From the NCBI GenBank assembly GCA_002508425.1, contig DAKU01000076.1:39615-46645 (forward strand): 7,031 nucleotides of DNA, read 5' to 3'. Within the stretch, counting starts at the first letter, position 1. The number at the start of each line of letters is the position of its first letter. The notes under the pieces are model-generated. The model was not told where the DNA came from and searched no databases. It saw nothing but the letters and a program-made list of their open reading frames with translations. A program made the position numbers and the translations under genes. This stretch comes from Methanosarcinaceae archaeon UBA470 (GTDB lineage Archaea > Halobacteriota > Methanosarcinia > Methanosarcinales > Methanosarcinaceae). This document shows positions 1 to 5,644 of the stretch, piece after piece.

Positions 1-1248
1 CACACTGAACTTTACCATGTCAGGAGCATACATTTCAAGCCATTTTCCTACATTTTCAGCAAGTTCCAGGATACACTTTTCATTCTTCGTGCTGTATCCT
101 GATCTTTCCACTATCTTCATTACCTTGTCAAGATCGCCATGAGCCACCTGATAAATGGTGATCATATGCCTGAATGGAATGTCTGTATGACATATGCCAG
201 CTGCATGTGATAGTTCTTTAAGTCTTTTGCTATAGCTGGATTCTTCGGTGTCAGCGCTCAGTTTTTCATATTCATCCACCAGGTTTAGCAGAGGCAGGGA
301 TGGATCGAAACGAATATGTTTCTCAGGTTTTGTTCTTATTATGAGATATCTAAGGATCTCTGGTGGGAGCACTTCCAGCATCTCGGATATTGATACCACC
401 ACGCCGCTTGAGGAGGACATTGCCCCTTTTGTACCCAGCATGATCCATTCATATACTACCGGATATGGTGCCTTATATCCGTATATCTCTTCACTTATGG
501 CTTTACCTGTATCGTAGGATCCACCCTTGGAAGCATGGTCCTTTCCAAACGGCTCAACAGTTACACCCAACACGCCCCAGCGGGCGGGCCAGTCCACACG
601 CCAAGTGAGTTTTCCTCCCCCTCGCATTGACACTGTTCCGGAATCTCCACAAGAGCAGACGTAATCCACTGTCTCTGCATTGATATCAAAGCCAGTTACT
701 TTTGTGGTTGTAAGCCGGGCACATTTCTTACAGATTGGATTAAAGGGACTCCAGTCTGCTGTGACCTCCTTTCCGGAATGTTTCTGGAGAATATGTGCTA
801 TCTTATCTCTGTTAATAAGTGCTTTCTTAATGCTCTCTACATACATTCCTTGTTTGTACATCTCATCAGCACGGTATATTTTTGGATGGATGCCTAAGCG
901 GTCCAGAGCTGTGTAGAAAGGCTTGAGAAAATGCTCTGCATAACTGGTACATTCACCGCATGGGCATGGTATTTCTGAAATGGGTTTTCCCACATGTGGT
1001 GCAAAACTTTCATCCAGGAAAGGATATACTTTCCTCAGAGGGTCGTATGTGTCAGCAACATAGATTATTTCTGCATTTGCTCCCTGGTCCAGCAGAGCGC
1101 GGTATGTTGCATCTGCTGTAACTACTTCTCTCATGTTCCCGATGTGTATGTGTCCTGAGGGAGTGATGCCAGTTGCAACCAGGTGCTTTTTTCCGCTCCC
1201 GATTATTTCCTCTGCCATGACATCTGCCCAATGCGTAATATCTGCCAT
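1..1248 (-). CDS. lysS: Class I lysyl-tRNA synthetase, 3' end cut by window edge
   Basis: This gene charges tRNA-Lys with lysine in the cytoplasm, using the class I synthetase fold found in most archaea instead of the class II enzyme. I translated 416 codons from the ATG at 1248 to the window edge without a stop; the family is about 500-550 residues, so the C-terminal anticodon-binding part is missing. Visible motifs are the HIGH-type signature (H35-I-G-N38, within PSGHIHIGN), a Cys cluster CPCGEC (C95, C97, C100), a second four-Cys zinc-knuckle-like group (C173, C176, C198, C200), the class I LysRS block [17 protein letters not shown] (residues 232-248), and a KMSKS-like loop AMSSSSG (276-282) lacking the usual first lysine. 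The start is supported by GGTGA at 1259-1255, six bases upstream, and by a TATA element about 43 bases upstream. It is transcribed divergently from the methyltransferase gene. Confidence 0.96.
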   Translation of the reverse strand, partial: MADITHWADVMAEEIIGSGKKHLVATGITPSGHIHIGNMREVVTADATYRALLDQGANAEIIYVADTYDPLRKVYPFLDESFAPHVGKPISEIPCPCGECTSYAEHFLKPFYTALDRLGIHPKIYRADEMYKQGMYVESIKKALINRDKIAHILQKHSGKEVTADWSPFNPICKKCARLTTTKVTGFDINAETVDYVCSCGDSGTVSMRGGGKLTWRVDWPARWGVLGVTVEPFGKDHASKGGSYDTGKAISEEIYGYKAPYPVVYEWIMLGTKGAMSSSSGVVVSISEMLEVLPPEILRYLIIRTKPEKHIRFDPSLPLLNLVDEYEKLSADTEESSYSKRLKELSHAAGICHTDIPFRHMITIYQVAHGDLDKVMKIVERSGYSTKNEKCILELAENVGKWLEMYAPDMVKFSV

Positions 1249-1254
1249 ATTAAT

Positions 1255-1259
1255 TCACC
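1255..1259 (-). promoter_or_regulatory. Ribosome binding site of lysS
   Basis: On the minus strand this reads GGTGA, complementary to the archaeal 16S rRNA 3' end, with a six-base spacer to the ATG at 1248. It supports that start. Confidence 0.7.
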
Positions 1260-1284
1260 AAATTCATAATAATGATGCTTTATG

Positions 1285-1296
1285 AAATTATATACT
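1285..1296 (-). promoter_or_regulatory. Probable TATA box of lysS
   Basis: The minus strand reads AGTATATAATTT, a good archaeal TATA element. Transcription starting about 25 bases downstream (near 1265) would give a leader of about 15-20 nt containing the GGTGA site. The element is nearly symmetrical in composition, so use in the opposite direction cannot be excluded. Confidence 0.6.
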
Positions 1297-1363
1297 ATTA
1301 TTTTAGGGCTGTGGTGTGACAATATGTGTAAGTGCAAGTTTCACATTTCAGCCAATTTTTATT

Positions 1364-1378
1364 ATTATATCATATATT
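1364..1378 (+). promoter_or_regulatory. Possible TATA region of the methyltransferase gene
   Basis: An AT-only stretch (attatatcatatatt) lies about 70-80 bases before the proposed ATG at 1445. If used, it would give a leader of roughly 45-50 nt. The whole 1249-1444 gap is AT-rich, so the exact element is uncertain. Nothing else was recognised in the gap. Confidence 0.35.
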
Positions 1379-1444
1379 ACTCTTACTGATTGGTTTTTAT
1401 CTATCTATGACATAAACTCTATGATTCAATGCAGGGCGATAAAT

Positions 1445-2479
1445 ATGCAATCACTTACTCTTAAAGAACGCTTTGTCCGAACCCTTAAAGGAAAAGAGGT
1501 AGACAAAGTTCCAGTGTGCTCGGTCACACAGACAGCAACAGTTGAAATGATGGACGTAACCGGTGCAAAATGGCCTCAGGCCCACTACGATCCGGAAAAA
1601 ATGGCCACTCTGGCGATCGCAGGTCATAAGCTGGCTGGTCTGGAAGGCATAAGGTTTCCCTTCTGTACAACTGTAATCGCACAAACCTTAGGGTGTAAGA
1701 TAGATGAGGGAAACATCGATACTCACCCATATCAATTGAGTTTCCCATGCGCCGATGTAAAAGATGTAAAAAACATAACAGTTCCCGAGAACCTTTGTGA
1801 AAGTGAGAGAATATCCACTGTTCTGAAAGCAGCAGAGATTGTAAGGGCGAGAGTGGGAGAAGATGCACCTTTGATCGCTGGTATGATTGGGCCGGCAGCA
1901 GTTGCTTTTTATCTGGCAGGGGCACAAAACTATCTTATGTGGTGTATCCAGCATCCGGATGTTTTGCAGGAGCTCATGGAGATTGGCACTGAGGTATGTG
2001 TTGAGTATTCAAATGCACTTTTTGAGCATGGTGTAGATGCTGTTAATATCTCTGATTCTGAAGCTGGTCCGGATCTATTTCCAGTTCCCATGTTTGAATC
2101 CATGGTGCTTCCACAATACAGGAAGCTTACTTCCAGATTACATGGGCTTTCAGTATTGCATATATGCGGCGATGCAACTGAAATACTTGATCACATGGCT
2201 GTATCAGGGTTCAATGGACTGAGCATTGAAGAAAAGGTCAATGCAAGATATGCAAAGCACATGATAGGTGACAGGGCATGTTTGATCGGTAACGTTTCAC
2301 CTACAATGGCTCTTCTCTCAAAATCACCGGAATTTGTAAAAAAAGAGGCAAAACAGTGCATTGAAGATGGAGTAGGTATACTTGCTCCCGGGTGTGGTAT
2401 TGAACCGCATACTTCTCTAGAGAACCTACAGGCTTTTGTGGCGGCAAGAGATGAATACTATCAAGGAAAGGTGCAGTAA
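1445..2479 (+). CDS. mtaA: Methylcobamide:coenzyme M methyltransferase, MtaA/MtbA (UroD-like) family
   Basis: The product (344 aa) should move a methyl group from a methylated corrinoid protein to coenzyme M, making methyl-CoM for methanogenesis from methylated compounds. It belongs to the uroporphyrinogen-decarboxylase-fold MtaA/CmuA family. The N-terminus LTLKERFVRTLKGKEVDKVP and the block VCSVTQT are typical of the family, and the zinc site that activates CoM is visible as H239-x-C241 (LHICG) and C317 (APGCG). Length fits the usual ~340 residues. The frame is open back to an ATG at 1316, but those 43 residues are hydrophobic and lie before the conserved N-terminus, so I start at 1445, preceded by GGGCGAT at 1434-1440. 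By eye it resembles MtaA more than MtbA, but the middle of the protein diverges. No methanol- or methylamine-specific corrinoid partner is nearby, so the substrate (methanol, methylamine, methylsulfide or other) is unknown. The mtaA symbol is therefore tentative. Confidence 0.85.
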   Translation: MQSLTLKERFVRTLKGKEVDKVPVCSVTQTATVEMMDVTGAKWPQAHYDPEKMATLAIAGHKLAGLEGIRFPFCTTVIAQTLGCKIDEGNIDTHPYQLSFPCADVKDVKNITVPENLCESERISTVLKAAEIVRARVGEDAPLIAGMIGPAAVAFYLAGAQNYLMWCIQHPDVLQELMEIGTEVCVEYSNALFEHGVDAVNISDSEAGPDLFPVPMFESMVLPQYRKLTSRLHGLSVLHICGDATEILDHMAVSGFNGLSIEEKVNARYAKHMIGDRACLIGNVSPTMALLSKSPEFVKKEAKQCIEDGVGILAPGCGIEPHTSLENLQAFVAARDEYYQGKVQ

Positions 2480-2542
2480 GTAGATTCTTCTTATGGTTGT
2501 GTTGCTATTCTCTCCGTTCTGAAACTCACATAAAAAACAATG

Positions 2543-2558
2543 TTCGCATCGATACGAA
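2543..2558. promoter_or_regulatory. Imperfect palindrome, possible operator
   Basis: The 16 bases TTCGCATCGATACGAA form an inverted repeat with seven of eight pairs matching around a central CG. It lies 38 bases upstream of the short ORF at 2597, in an otherwise AT-rich gap. The position is compatible with binding by a dimeric regulator. There is no direct evidence of function, and a single imperfect 16-mer can arise by chance. Confidence 0.3.
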
Positions 2559-2566
2559 TCGAAAGA

Positions 2567-2584
2567 GTTAATTAGTAGTATATT
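2567..2584 (+). promoter_or_regulatory. Possible TATA elements for the short ORF
   Basis: Two overlapping AT-rich candidates are present: gttaattag (2567-2575) and tagtatatt (2576-2584). The first would put transcription near 2597, giving a leaderless mRNA for the first ATG. The second would put it near 2605, favouring the in-frame ATG at 2642. No T-rich terminator or hairpin is evident in 2480-2596 after the methyltransferase gene. Confidence 0.3.
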
Positions 2585-2596
2585 CTCTTTTCTTCA

Positions 2597-2854
2597 ATGA
2601 CTCGTATCACGCCCGAAGGAGAAAGGAACAGTCTTTCAGTCATGAAGGATATATTCATGTTGTATCGGATGCGGGACCCTGCAGGCAACGAACTTGCTTC
2701 TCTCATTGAAATGTTGGGAACTCATGGTGTAATTGCATCAGCTCCGGTTCTTTATGATGAGGATGACAACTCAGAAGATGAAGAAGCAGATACTAATGCT
2801 ACTCAGGCTGTGCTCATTTTCACAGGTGAACTCCAAAGTTCATCAACTCTTTAA
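2597..2854 (+). CDS. Small acidic protein of unknown function, doubtful
   Basis: I do not recognise this 85-residue product. The first ~50 residues look like a folded segment, with a likely helix MKDIFMLYRM and a second helix ASLIEMLGTHG. An acidic stretch, YDEDDNSEDEEAD (about residues 53-65), follows, and then a short hydrophobic strand AVLIFTG. There is no signal peptide or membrane segment. The ATG at 2597 has no ribosome binding site. The in-frame ATG at 2642 has GGAG and AAAGG upstream (2618-2627), but about 14 bases away, which is far. The last 35 bases overlap the 3' end of the convergent nuclease gene, so the C-terminus SSSTL is read antisense to that gene's final codons. This could reflect truncation of a longer ancestral gene. 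The acidic composition suits a real archaeal protein, but a chance ORF or remnant is possible. Confidence 0.5.
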   Translation: MTRITPEGERNSLSVMKDIFMLYRMRDPAGNELASLIEMLGTHGVIASAPVLYDEDDNSEDEEADTNATQAVLIFTGELQSSSTL

Positions 2855-3599
2855 TTTTATTATCACATTGGTCAAAGAACTGATATCCTTTTATGGCATG
2901 CCCATTACTTTCGAGTGTATCTAGGAATCCATACCAATAGATTACTAATCCATGCCCATACATTTGTTCGTAATGGCTGAACTGTTTTTTCATATAATAT
3001 TTGTGTTCCTGCTCATCACCAAACATCGCTTTACTTTCTATCCACGAAACTTTTTTCCCTTCCAATATAATCGGTTCAGGCAGCAAAAAATCCGGGGTTT
3101 TAGTCATACTCTGTTCTCTTAATTGGTCTTCGGTCAGGAAATCTATTTTATGAGCCTTTAACCAGAAAGAGATTATTTCCTCTCCAAGTTTTCCTTTTTC
3201 CAGTTGTAGACTATGAGCACGAGGAGAAAAGAAATGGTCTATTTCAAGTGCTTCTGTTATTTCTGTACTCAAACGTCTACTTTGAAGCCTTTCTGGAGAA
3301 TTGAACGCAATCTTTTTAGGTATATTCAACTCTTTCAGGATCAGAGAAGCCATTAATGTGGCAGGCATCCTGTTTATTTCAGCCATTTCAGCTATGGTTT
3401 TCCCCTTCTTCCATTGTTTTAGCTGTTCAGATCCGCTTCTCTTTAAATTGCTAAAATTTGATTTCACCAAAGTCACTGTTTTTTGGGACAATATCGTATA
3501 AGCGATGCCGGGATGTATCTCAAATCTCTTTGCTACAGGCCCAACATCAGCTATATCCCGCAGGGAATGATATATCTCTTCATATCTGTTTTTATCCAT
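2820..3599 (-). CDS. CDIN1/C15orf41-like TPD-motif PD-(D/E)XK nuclease
   Basis: The 259-residue product is an archaeal homologue of human CDIN1 (C15orf41). Two helix-turn-helix-like segments (about residues 16-42 and 59-93) are followed by a PD-(D/E)XK nuclease domain. Likely catalytic parts are E140/E141 (KGKLGEE), D170 in KTPDFLL (168-170 is the TPD signature) and E188-S-K190 in WIESKAMFGDE. The C-terminal block GLVIYWYGF (217-225) is also shared with CDIN1, as is EDQLR before the TPD. All expected acidic and lysine residues are present, so it should be an active metal-dependent endonuclease; its substrate is not known from sequence. The frame opens at an ATG at 3623, but I choose ATG 3599: AGGAAAGGG lies seven bases upstream, and MDKNRYEEI then aligns with the human N-terminus. 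The start overlaps the glycosylase stop by 8 nt (ATGGATAA), implying translational coupling. The 3' end overlaps the convergent short ORF by 35 nt. Confidence 0.9.
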   Translation of the reverse strand: MDKNRYEEIYHSLRDIADVGPVAKRFEIHPGIAYTILSQKTVTLVKSNFSNLKRSGSEQLKQWKKGKTIAEMAEINRMPATLMASLILKELNIPKKIAFNSPERLQSRRLSTEITEALEIDHFFSPRAHSLQLEKGKLGEEIISFWLKAHKIDFLTEDQLREQSMTKTPDFLLPEPIILEGKKVSWIESKAMFGDEQEHKYYMKKQFSHYEQMYGHGLVIYWYGFLDTLESNGHAIKGYQFFDQCDNKIKELMNFGVHL

Positions 3600-4248
3600 G
3601 TACTGTCCCTTTCCTGTGACCATTTACCAGAATACATTCATTACAGCGCTTTTTACCACAGTATGATTTTCCATATTCAACTACAAGCGCATGGTATTCT
3701 TTGAACAAGTCTACGTCCTGTGGAAGCCGGGTCTCAAATAATTTTTGCAGCTGCGTATAATTACCTTCCACTCCTATGCAGCCCATAATGCGTGTAGTAT
3801 ATGCATCGATCACAAATTTAGGTTTGCCAGCGGCATACAATATTATACTATCTGCAGTTTCATTACCGACGCCGTTAAGGGCTAGTAAGATATTACGCAT
3901 TTTGTCCACTGGCAAATTGAAAAGCTCATCCATATCATTCTCGATCAAAAACTGAGCTGCGCTTTTTAGCCTACTGGCTTTCTGTCGATAGAATCCACAG
4001 CATTTTATCATTTCTTCTAATGAGCTAATATCTGCTTTTGAAAGACTGTGTGGCTCAAGCATTCCTGCTTGTTTAAGATTTCCTACAGCCTTTTCTACGT
4101 TGGACCACTTTGTCTGCTGTATTAGAAAAGCACCTACTATCATCTCAAAACGTGTTTGGGCAGGCCACCAATTCTGGGGCCCGAATTCCTCCAGAAGTAT
4201 TTTGTATATTTGATTCAGATTATTTTTTTCTACTTCTGAATGTAACAG
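3592..4248 (-). CDS. MagIII-like HhH-GPD DNA glycosylase, non-canonical or damaged start
   Basis: This gene encodes an endonuclease III-superfamily base-excision glycosylase closest to the MagIII/COG2231 group, which includes the Helicobacter 3-methyladenine glycosylase. The helix-hairpin-helix is LNGVGNETADS, and the catalytic aspartate lies in FVIDAYTTRI. Where endonuclease III has its lyase lysine (GVGRKTA), this protein has Glu (GVGNETA), as in MagIII, so a monofunctional glycosylase is expected. The C-terminus has C-x4-C-x2-C but no fourth Cys, so the usual [4Fe-4S] loop looks incomplete. The first ATG (4143) would give 183 residues, but the same frame continues upstream to a stop at 4270-4272 and encodes FGPQNWWPAQTRFE just before it, which matches the family N-terminus including the WWP pocket motif. 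No ATG, GTG or TTG exists in that stretch. I provisionally start at CTG 4248 (218 aa), six bases after GGAGATGAT. The downstream nuclease gene is coupled to it. Confidence 0.82.
   Translation of the reverse strand: MLHSEVEKNNLNQIYKILLEEFGPQNWWPAQTRFEMIVGAFLIQQTKWSNVEKAVGNLKQAGMLEPHSLSKADISSLEEMIKCCGFYRQKASRLKSAAQFLIENDMDELFNLPVDKMRNILLALNGVGNETADSIILYAAGKPKFVIDAYTTRIMGCIGVEGNYTQLQKLFETRLPQDVDLFKEYHALVVEYGKSYCGKKRCNECILVNGHRKGTVHG
3607..3615 (-). promoter_or_regulatory. Ribosome binding site deciding the nuclease start
   Basis: The minus strand reads AGGAAAGGG, seven bases before the ATG at 3599 and inside the end of the glycosylase gene. The upstream ATG at 3623 has no comparable site, so the shorter product is preferred. 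Confidence 0.65.
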
Positions 4249-4254
4249 ATGCTC

Positions 4255-4263
4255 ATCATCTCC
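4255..4263 (-). promoter_or_regulatory. Candidate ribosome binding site of the glycosylase
   Basis: The minus strand reads GGAGATGAT, close to the ideal archaeal site, with a six-base spacer to CTG at 4248. It also contains two out-of-frame ATGs (4259 and 4256) whose frame stops after nine codons at 4232-4230. Confidence 0.4.
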
Positions 4264-4267
4264 AAAA

Positions 4268-4277
4268 CATTATATAG
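4268..4277 (-). promoter_or_regulatory. Probable TATA box of the glycosylase-nuclease unit
   Basis: The minus strand reads CTATATAATG. It is the best TATA element in the gap between the Cys-rich gene and the glycosylase and suggests the two repair genes have their own promoter. If transcription starts about 25 bases downstream, near 4247, the GGAGATGAT site would be left out of the mRNA, which conflicts with the CTG-start model. The TTTAAA at 4281-4286 is an alternative element that would keep it. Confidence 0.5.
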
Positions 4278-4283
4278 TCGTTT

Positions 4284-4291
4284 AAAAACAA
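4284..4291 (-). terminator. Possible T-rich terminator after the Cys-rich gene
   Basis: The minus strand reads approximately CTTGTTTTT about 16-23 bases after the TAG at 4307. Archaeal termination often uses such T-tracts without a hairpin. It immediately precedes the TATA region of the next unit. Support is composition and position only. Confidence 0.3.
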
Positions 4292-4306
4292 GTAATGTCA
4301 TTAATT

Positions 4307-4699
4307 CTATATTCTGTCCTTCTTTATTCTATCGTGGATTGTGCTTATTTCTGCTTCTTTCAGAATGCATTGTGAATCAATAACAGTTGTATTTCTATTA
4401 CTCATAGTCACCCTCTCTATGTGTTTATCTATTAGCACATCCGATTGGGTGTTTTTAAAATCAGTTTCTGATTCTTTTTCAGGCGTCTCTGGATTGGCGA
4501 TTTCCCTTCCCAATTTGATCCTCGTATTTTCTATATATGTATCCAGGATCACTCTGCTGGAACTTATTGTTTTGTGGGAACTTCCATATCCTATAATGCA
4601 ATATGTCTCTTTAGTGCGCCAATCTACATGATAGAGATGACATTGTTTTCCTTTGCAATTTGATTTTCCATCCAAAGGGCACTTTGCAGGAAATCCCAC
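4307..4699 (-). CDS. Cys-rich hypothetical protein downstream of prs
   Basis: I do not recognise this protein (130 aa from the chosen start). Its N-terminal third carries a metal-site-like pattern, C7PLDGKSNC15KGKQC20HLYH, then C34 in YCIIGYG. Four Cys plus two nearby His could bind zinc or an iron-sulfur cluster. The rest is polar and charged (NPETPEKESETD), probably flexible, with one further Cys near residue 111. There is no signal peptide or membrane helix. The frame opens with a GTG at 4708, but GGTGAT (4709-4704) overlaps that codon and sits four bases before a second GTG at 4699, so I start there. It begins 26 bases after the prs stop on the same strand and is probably cotranscribed with prs. 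A T-tract follows its stop. The Cys pattern and operon position make it likely real; function cannot be assigned. Confidence 0.7.
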   Translation of the reverse strand: MGFPAKCPLDGKSNCKGKQCHLYHVDWRTKETYCIIGYGSSHKTISSSRVILDTYIENTRIKLGREIANPETPEKESETDFKNTQSDVLIDKHIERVTMSNRNTTVIDSQCILKEAEISTIHDRIKKDRI

Positions 4700-4725
4700 A
4701 ACTATCACCAGTATTGATATTTTGT

Positions 4726-5574
4726 TTAGAAATTCTTTATGGAAGCAGTAATAAGAGGTGCAACGCTCACGCAGCTTTGTGCCTTTTCCAGGGTGTCGGT
4801 GGCTATTATGTCACGAACCCCTGCATTGAAAAGGCGTAATACAGCGTTCTTTGCCAGCACTGGATGCACGCATGCAAGGTAAACATCTCTTGCACCTTGT
4901 CCCTTGAGAAGTTTTATGGATTCTGCCATTGTACCACCTGTAGCTATCATGTCATCTACCAGAACAACATCTCTCCCATGCACATCCATGTTCTTTGTCT
5001 TGATAACAACGGTGTCTCCAGAGAGCCTTGTTTTTTCAAGATGATCGAACTGAATGCCAACTCCCTTTGCAGTATTCTCTGCGAGACTCACAGCACCTAT
5101 GTCGGGTGCTACTACCAATGGATCTTTTAGCTGAAGGGAACCGATATATTTTCCTAGAACATCTGATGCATCCAGGTCAAAAGCATCAGAACTGAAATAA
5201 TCCAAGATGCTTGGTTTATGGATATTTACAGTAAATATCCTGTCTGCAGATATAGCCCGGGCTACAGCCCTTGCACTGATGGGCTCTCCACATTTGAACT
5301 TCTTATCCTGACGTGCATATCCCATATAGGGGATCACTACGTTTACTACCTGTGCATCTTCGCAGGCGTCTATCATCTGGAGCAGTGCCATGAGGTCAGA
5401 GTCAGTTGCAGTGCTCTGTATGATGGTAACTTCATCCATTGGTTCTTCCATAATGCGGGTATAAACTTCCCCATCGGGAAAACGGTTGAACTCGCAAAGA
5501 GTTGGTTCAATATTCATCTCTCTTGCTACACGGGTAGCAAGTGCCTGTGATGACGGACCTCCTATTATTTTCAA
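4726..5574 (-). CDS. prs: Ribose-phosphate pyrophosphokinase (PRPP synthetase)
   Basis: The enzyme makes 5-phosphoribosyl 1-pyrophosphate from ribose 5-phosphate and ATP in the cytoplasm, supplying nucleotide, histidine, tryptophan and NAD synthesis, and in methanogens probably also methanopterin. Motifs, numbered from the chosen start, are FPDGEVYTRI near residue 32, the catalytic-loop region YARQDKKFKCGEPISAR (86-102), HKPSILDYF (119-127), APDIGAV, K181/R183 in EKTR, and the PRPP-binding loop VVLVDDMIATGGT (203-215). The 282-residue length fits the short archaeal class. The frame opens at an ATG at 5607, but GAGGTA (5586-5581) stands six bases before a TTG at 5574, giving MKIIGGPSSQ, the usual archaeal N-terminus; the ATG has no close ribosome binding site. 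It follows moaC by 70 bases, with no clear TATA box there, and precedes the Cys-rich gene. Confidence 0.96.
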   Translation of the reverse strand: MKIIGGPSSQALATRVAREMNIEPTLCEFNRFPDGEVYTRIMEEPMDEVTIIQSTATDSDLMALLQMIDACEDAQVVNVVIPYMGYARQDKKFKCGEPISARAVARAISADRIFTVNIHKPSILDYFSSDAFDLDASDVLGKYIGSLQLKDPLVVAPDIGAVSLAENTAKGVGIQFDHLEKTRLSGDTVVIKTKNMDVHGRDVVLVDDMIATGGTMAESIKLLKGQGARDVYLACVHPVLAKNAVLRLFNAGVRDIIATDTLEKAQSCVSVAPLITASIKNF

Positions 5575-5580
5575 TTTAAG

Positions 5581-5586
5581 TACCTC
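5581..5586 (-). promoter_or_regulatory. Ribosome binding site selecting the prs TTG start
   Basis: The minus strand reads GAGGTA with a six-base spacer to TTG at 5574. The only upstream alternative, ATG 5607, has its nearest purine-rich site (GTAGG) about 15 bases away. Confidence 0.65.
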
Positions 5587-5644
5587 ATGAATTTGATTAT
5601 TATGCATGTTCGAGTCTGATTTTCCTACTCTACTATGTCTTATG

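Noticed and set aside
1316..1444. 43-residue N-terminal extension of the methyltransferase with a hydrophobic, signal-like segment
   Set aside because: The conserved family N-terminus begins at ATG 1445, and the extension overlaps the AT-rich promoter region. A membrane anchor on this cytosolic enzyme is not expected.
1524..1925. 133-codon open frame on the minus strand
   Set aside because: It is antisense to the methyltransferase gene and Leu/Arg/Pro-rich, with no family resemblance.
2820..4248. Restriction-modification or toxin-antitoxin interpretation of the nuclease pair
   Set aside because: There is no methyltransferase or antitoxin-like gene adjacent, and the motifs match CDIN1/TPD and HhH-GPD repair families instead.
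4223..4259. Simple frameshift at the A7 run (4229-4223) to explain the missing glycosylase start
   Set aside because: The frame containing ATG 4259/4256 stops at TAG 4232-4230, before the run. The third frame has no start codon after its TGA pair. A one-base error at the run therefore does not restore a normal start; an indel further upstream remains possible.
4341..4631. 96-codon hydrophobic open frame on the plus strand, resembling a membrane protein
   Set aside because: It is antisense to the Cys-rich gene, which has a ribosome binding site, operon spacing and a plausible metal motif. The hydrophobicity is a by-product of the polar codons on the other strand.
5218..5550. 110-codon open frame on the plus strand
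   Set aside because: It lies wholly opposite prs, whose motifs are unmistakable. Its translation is Cys/Tyr-rich with no recognisable domain.
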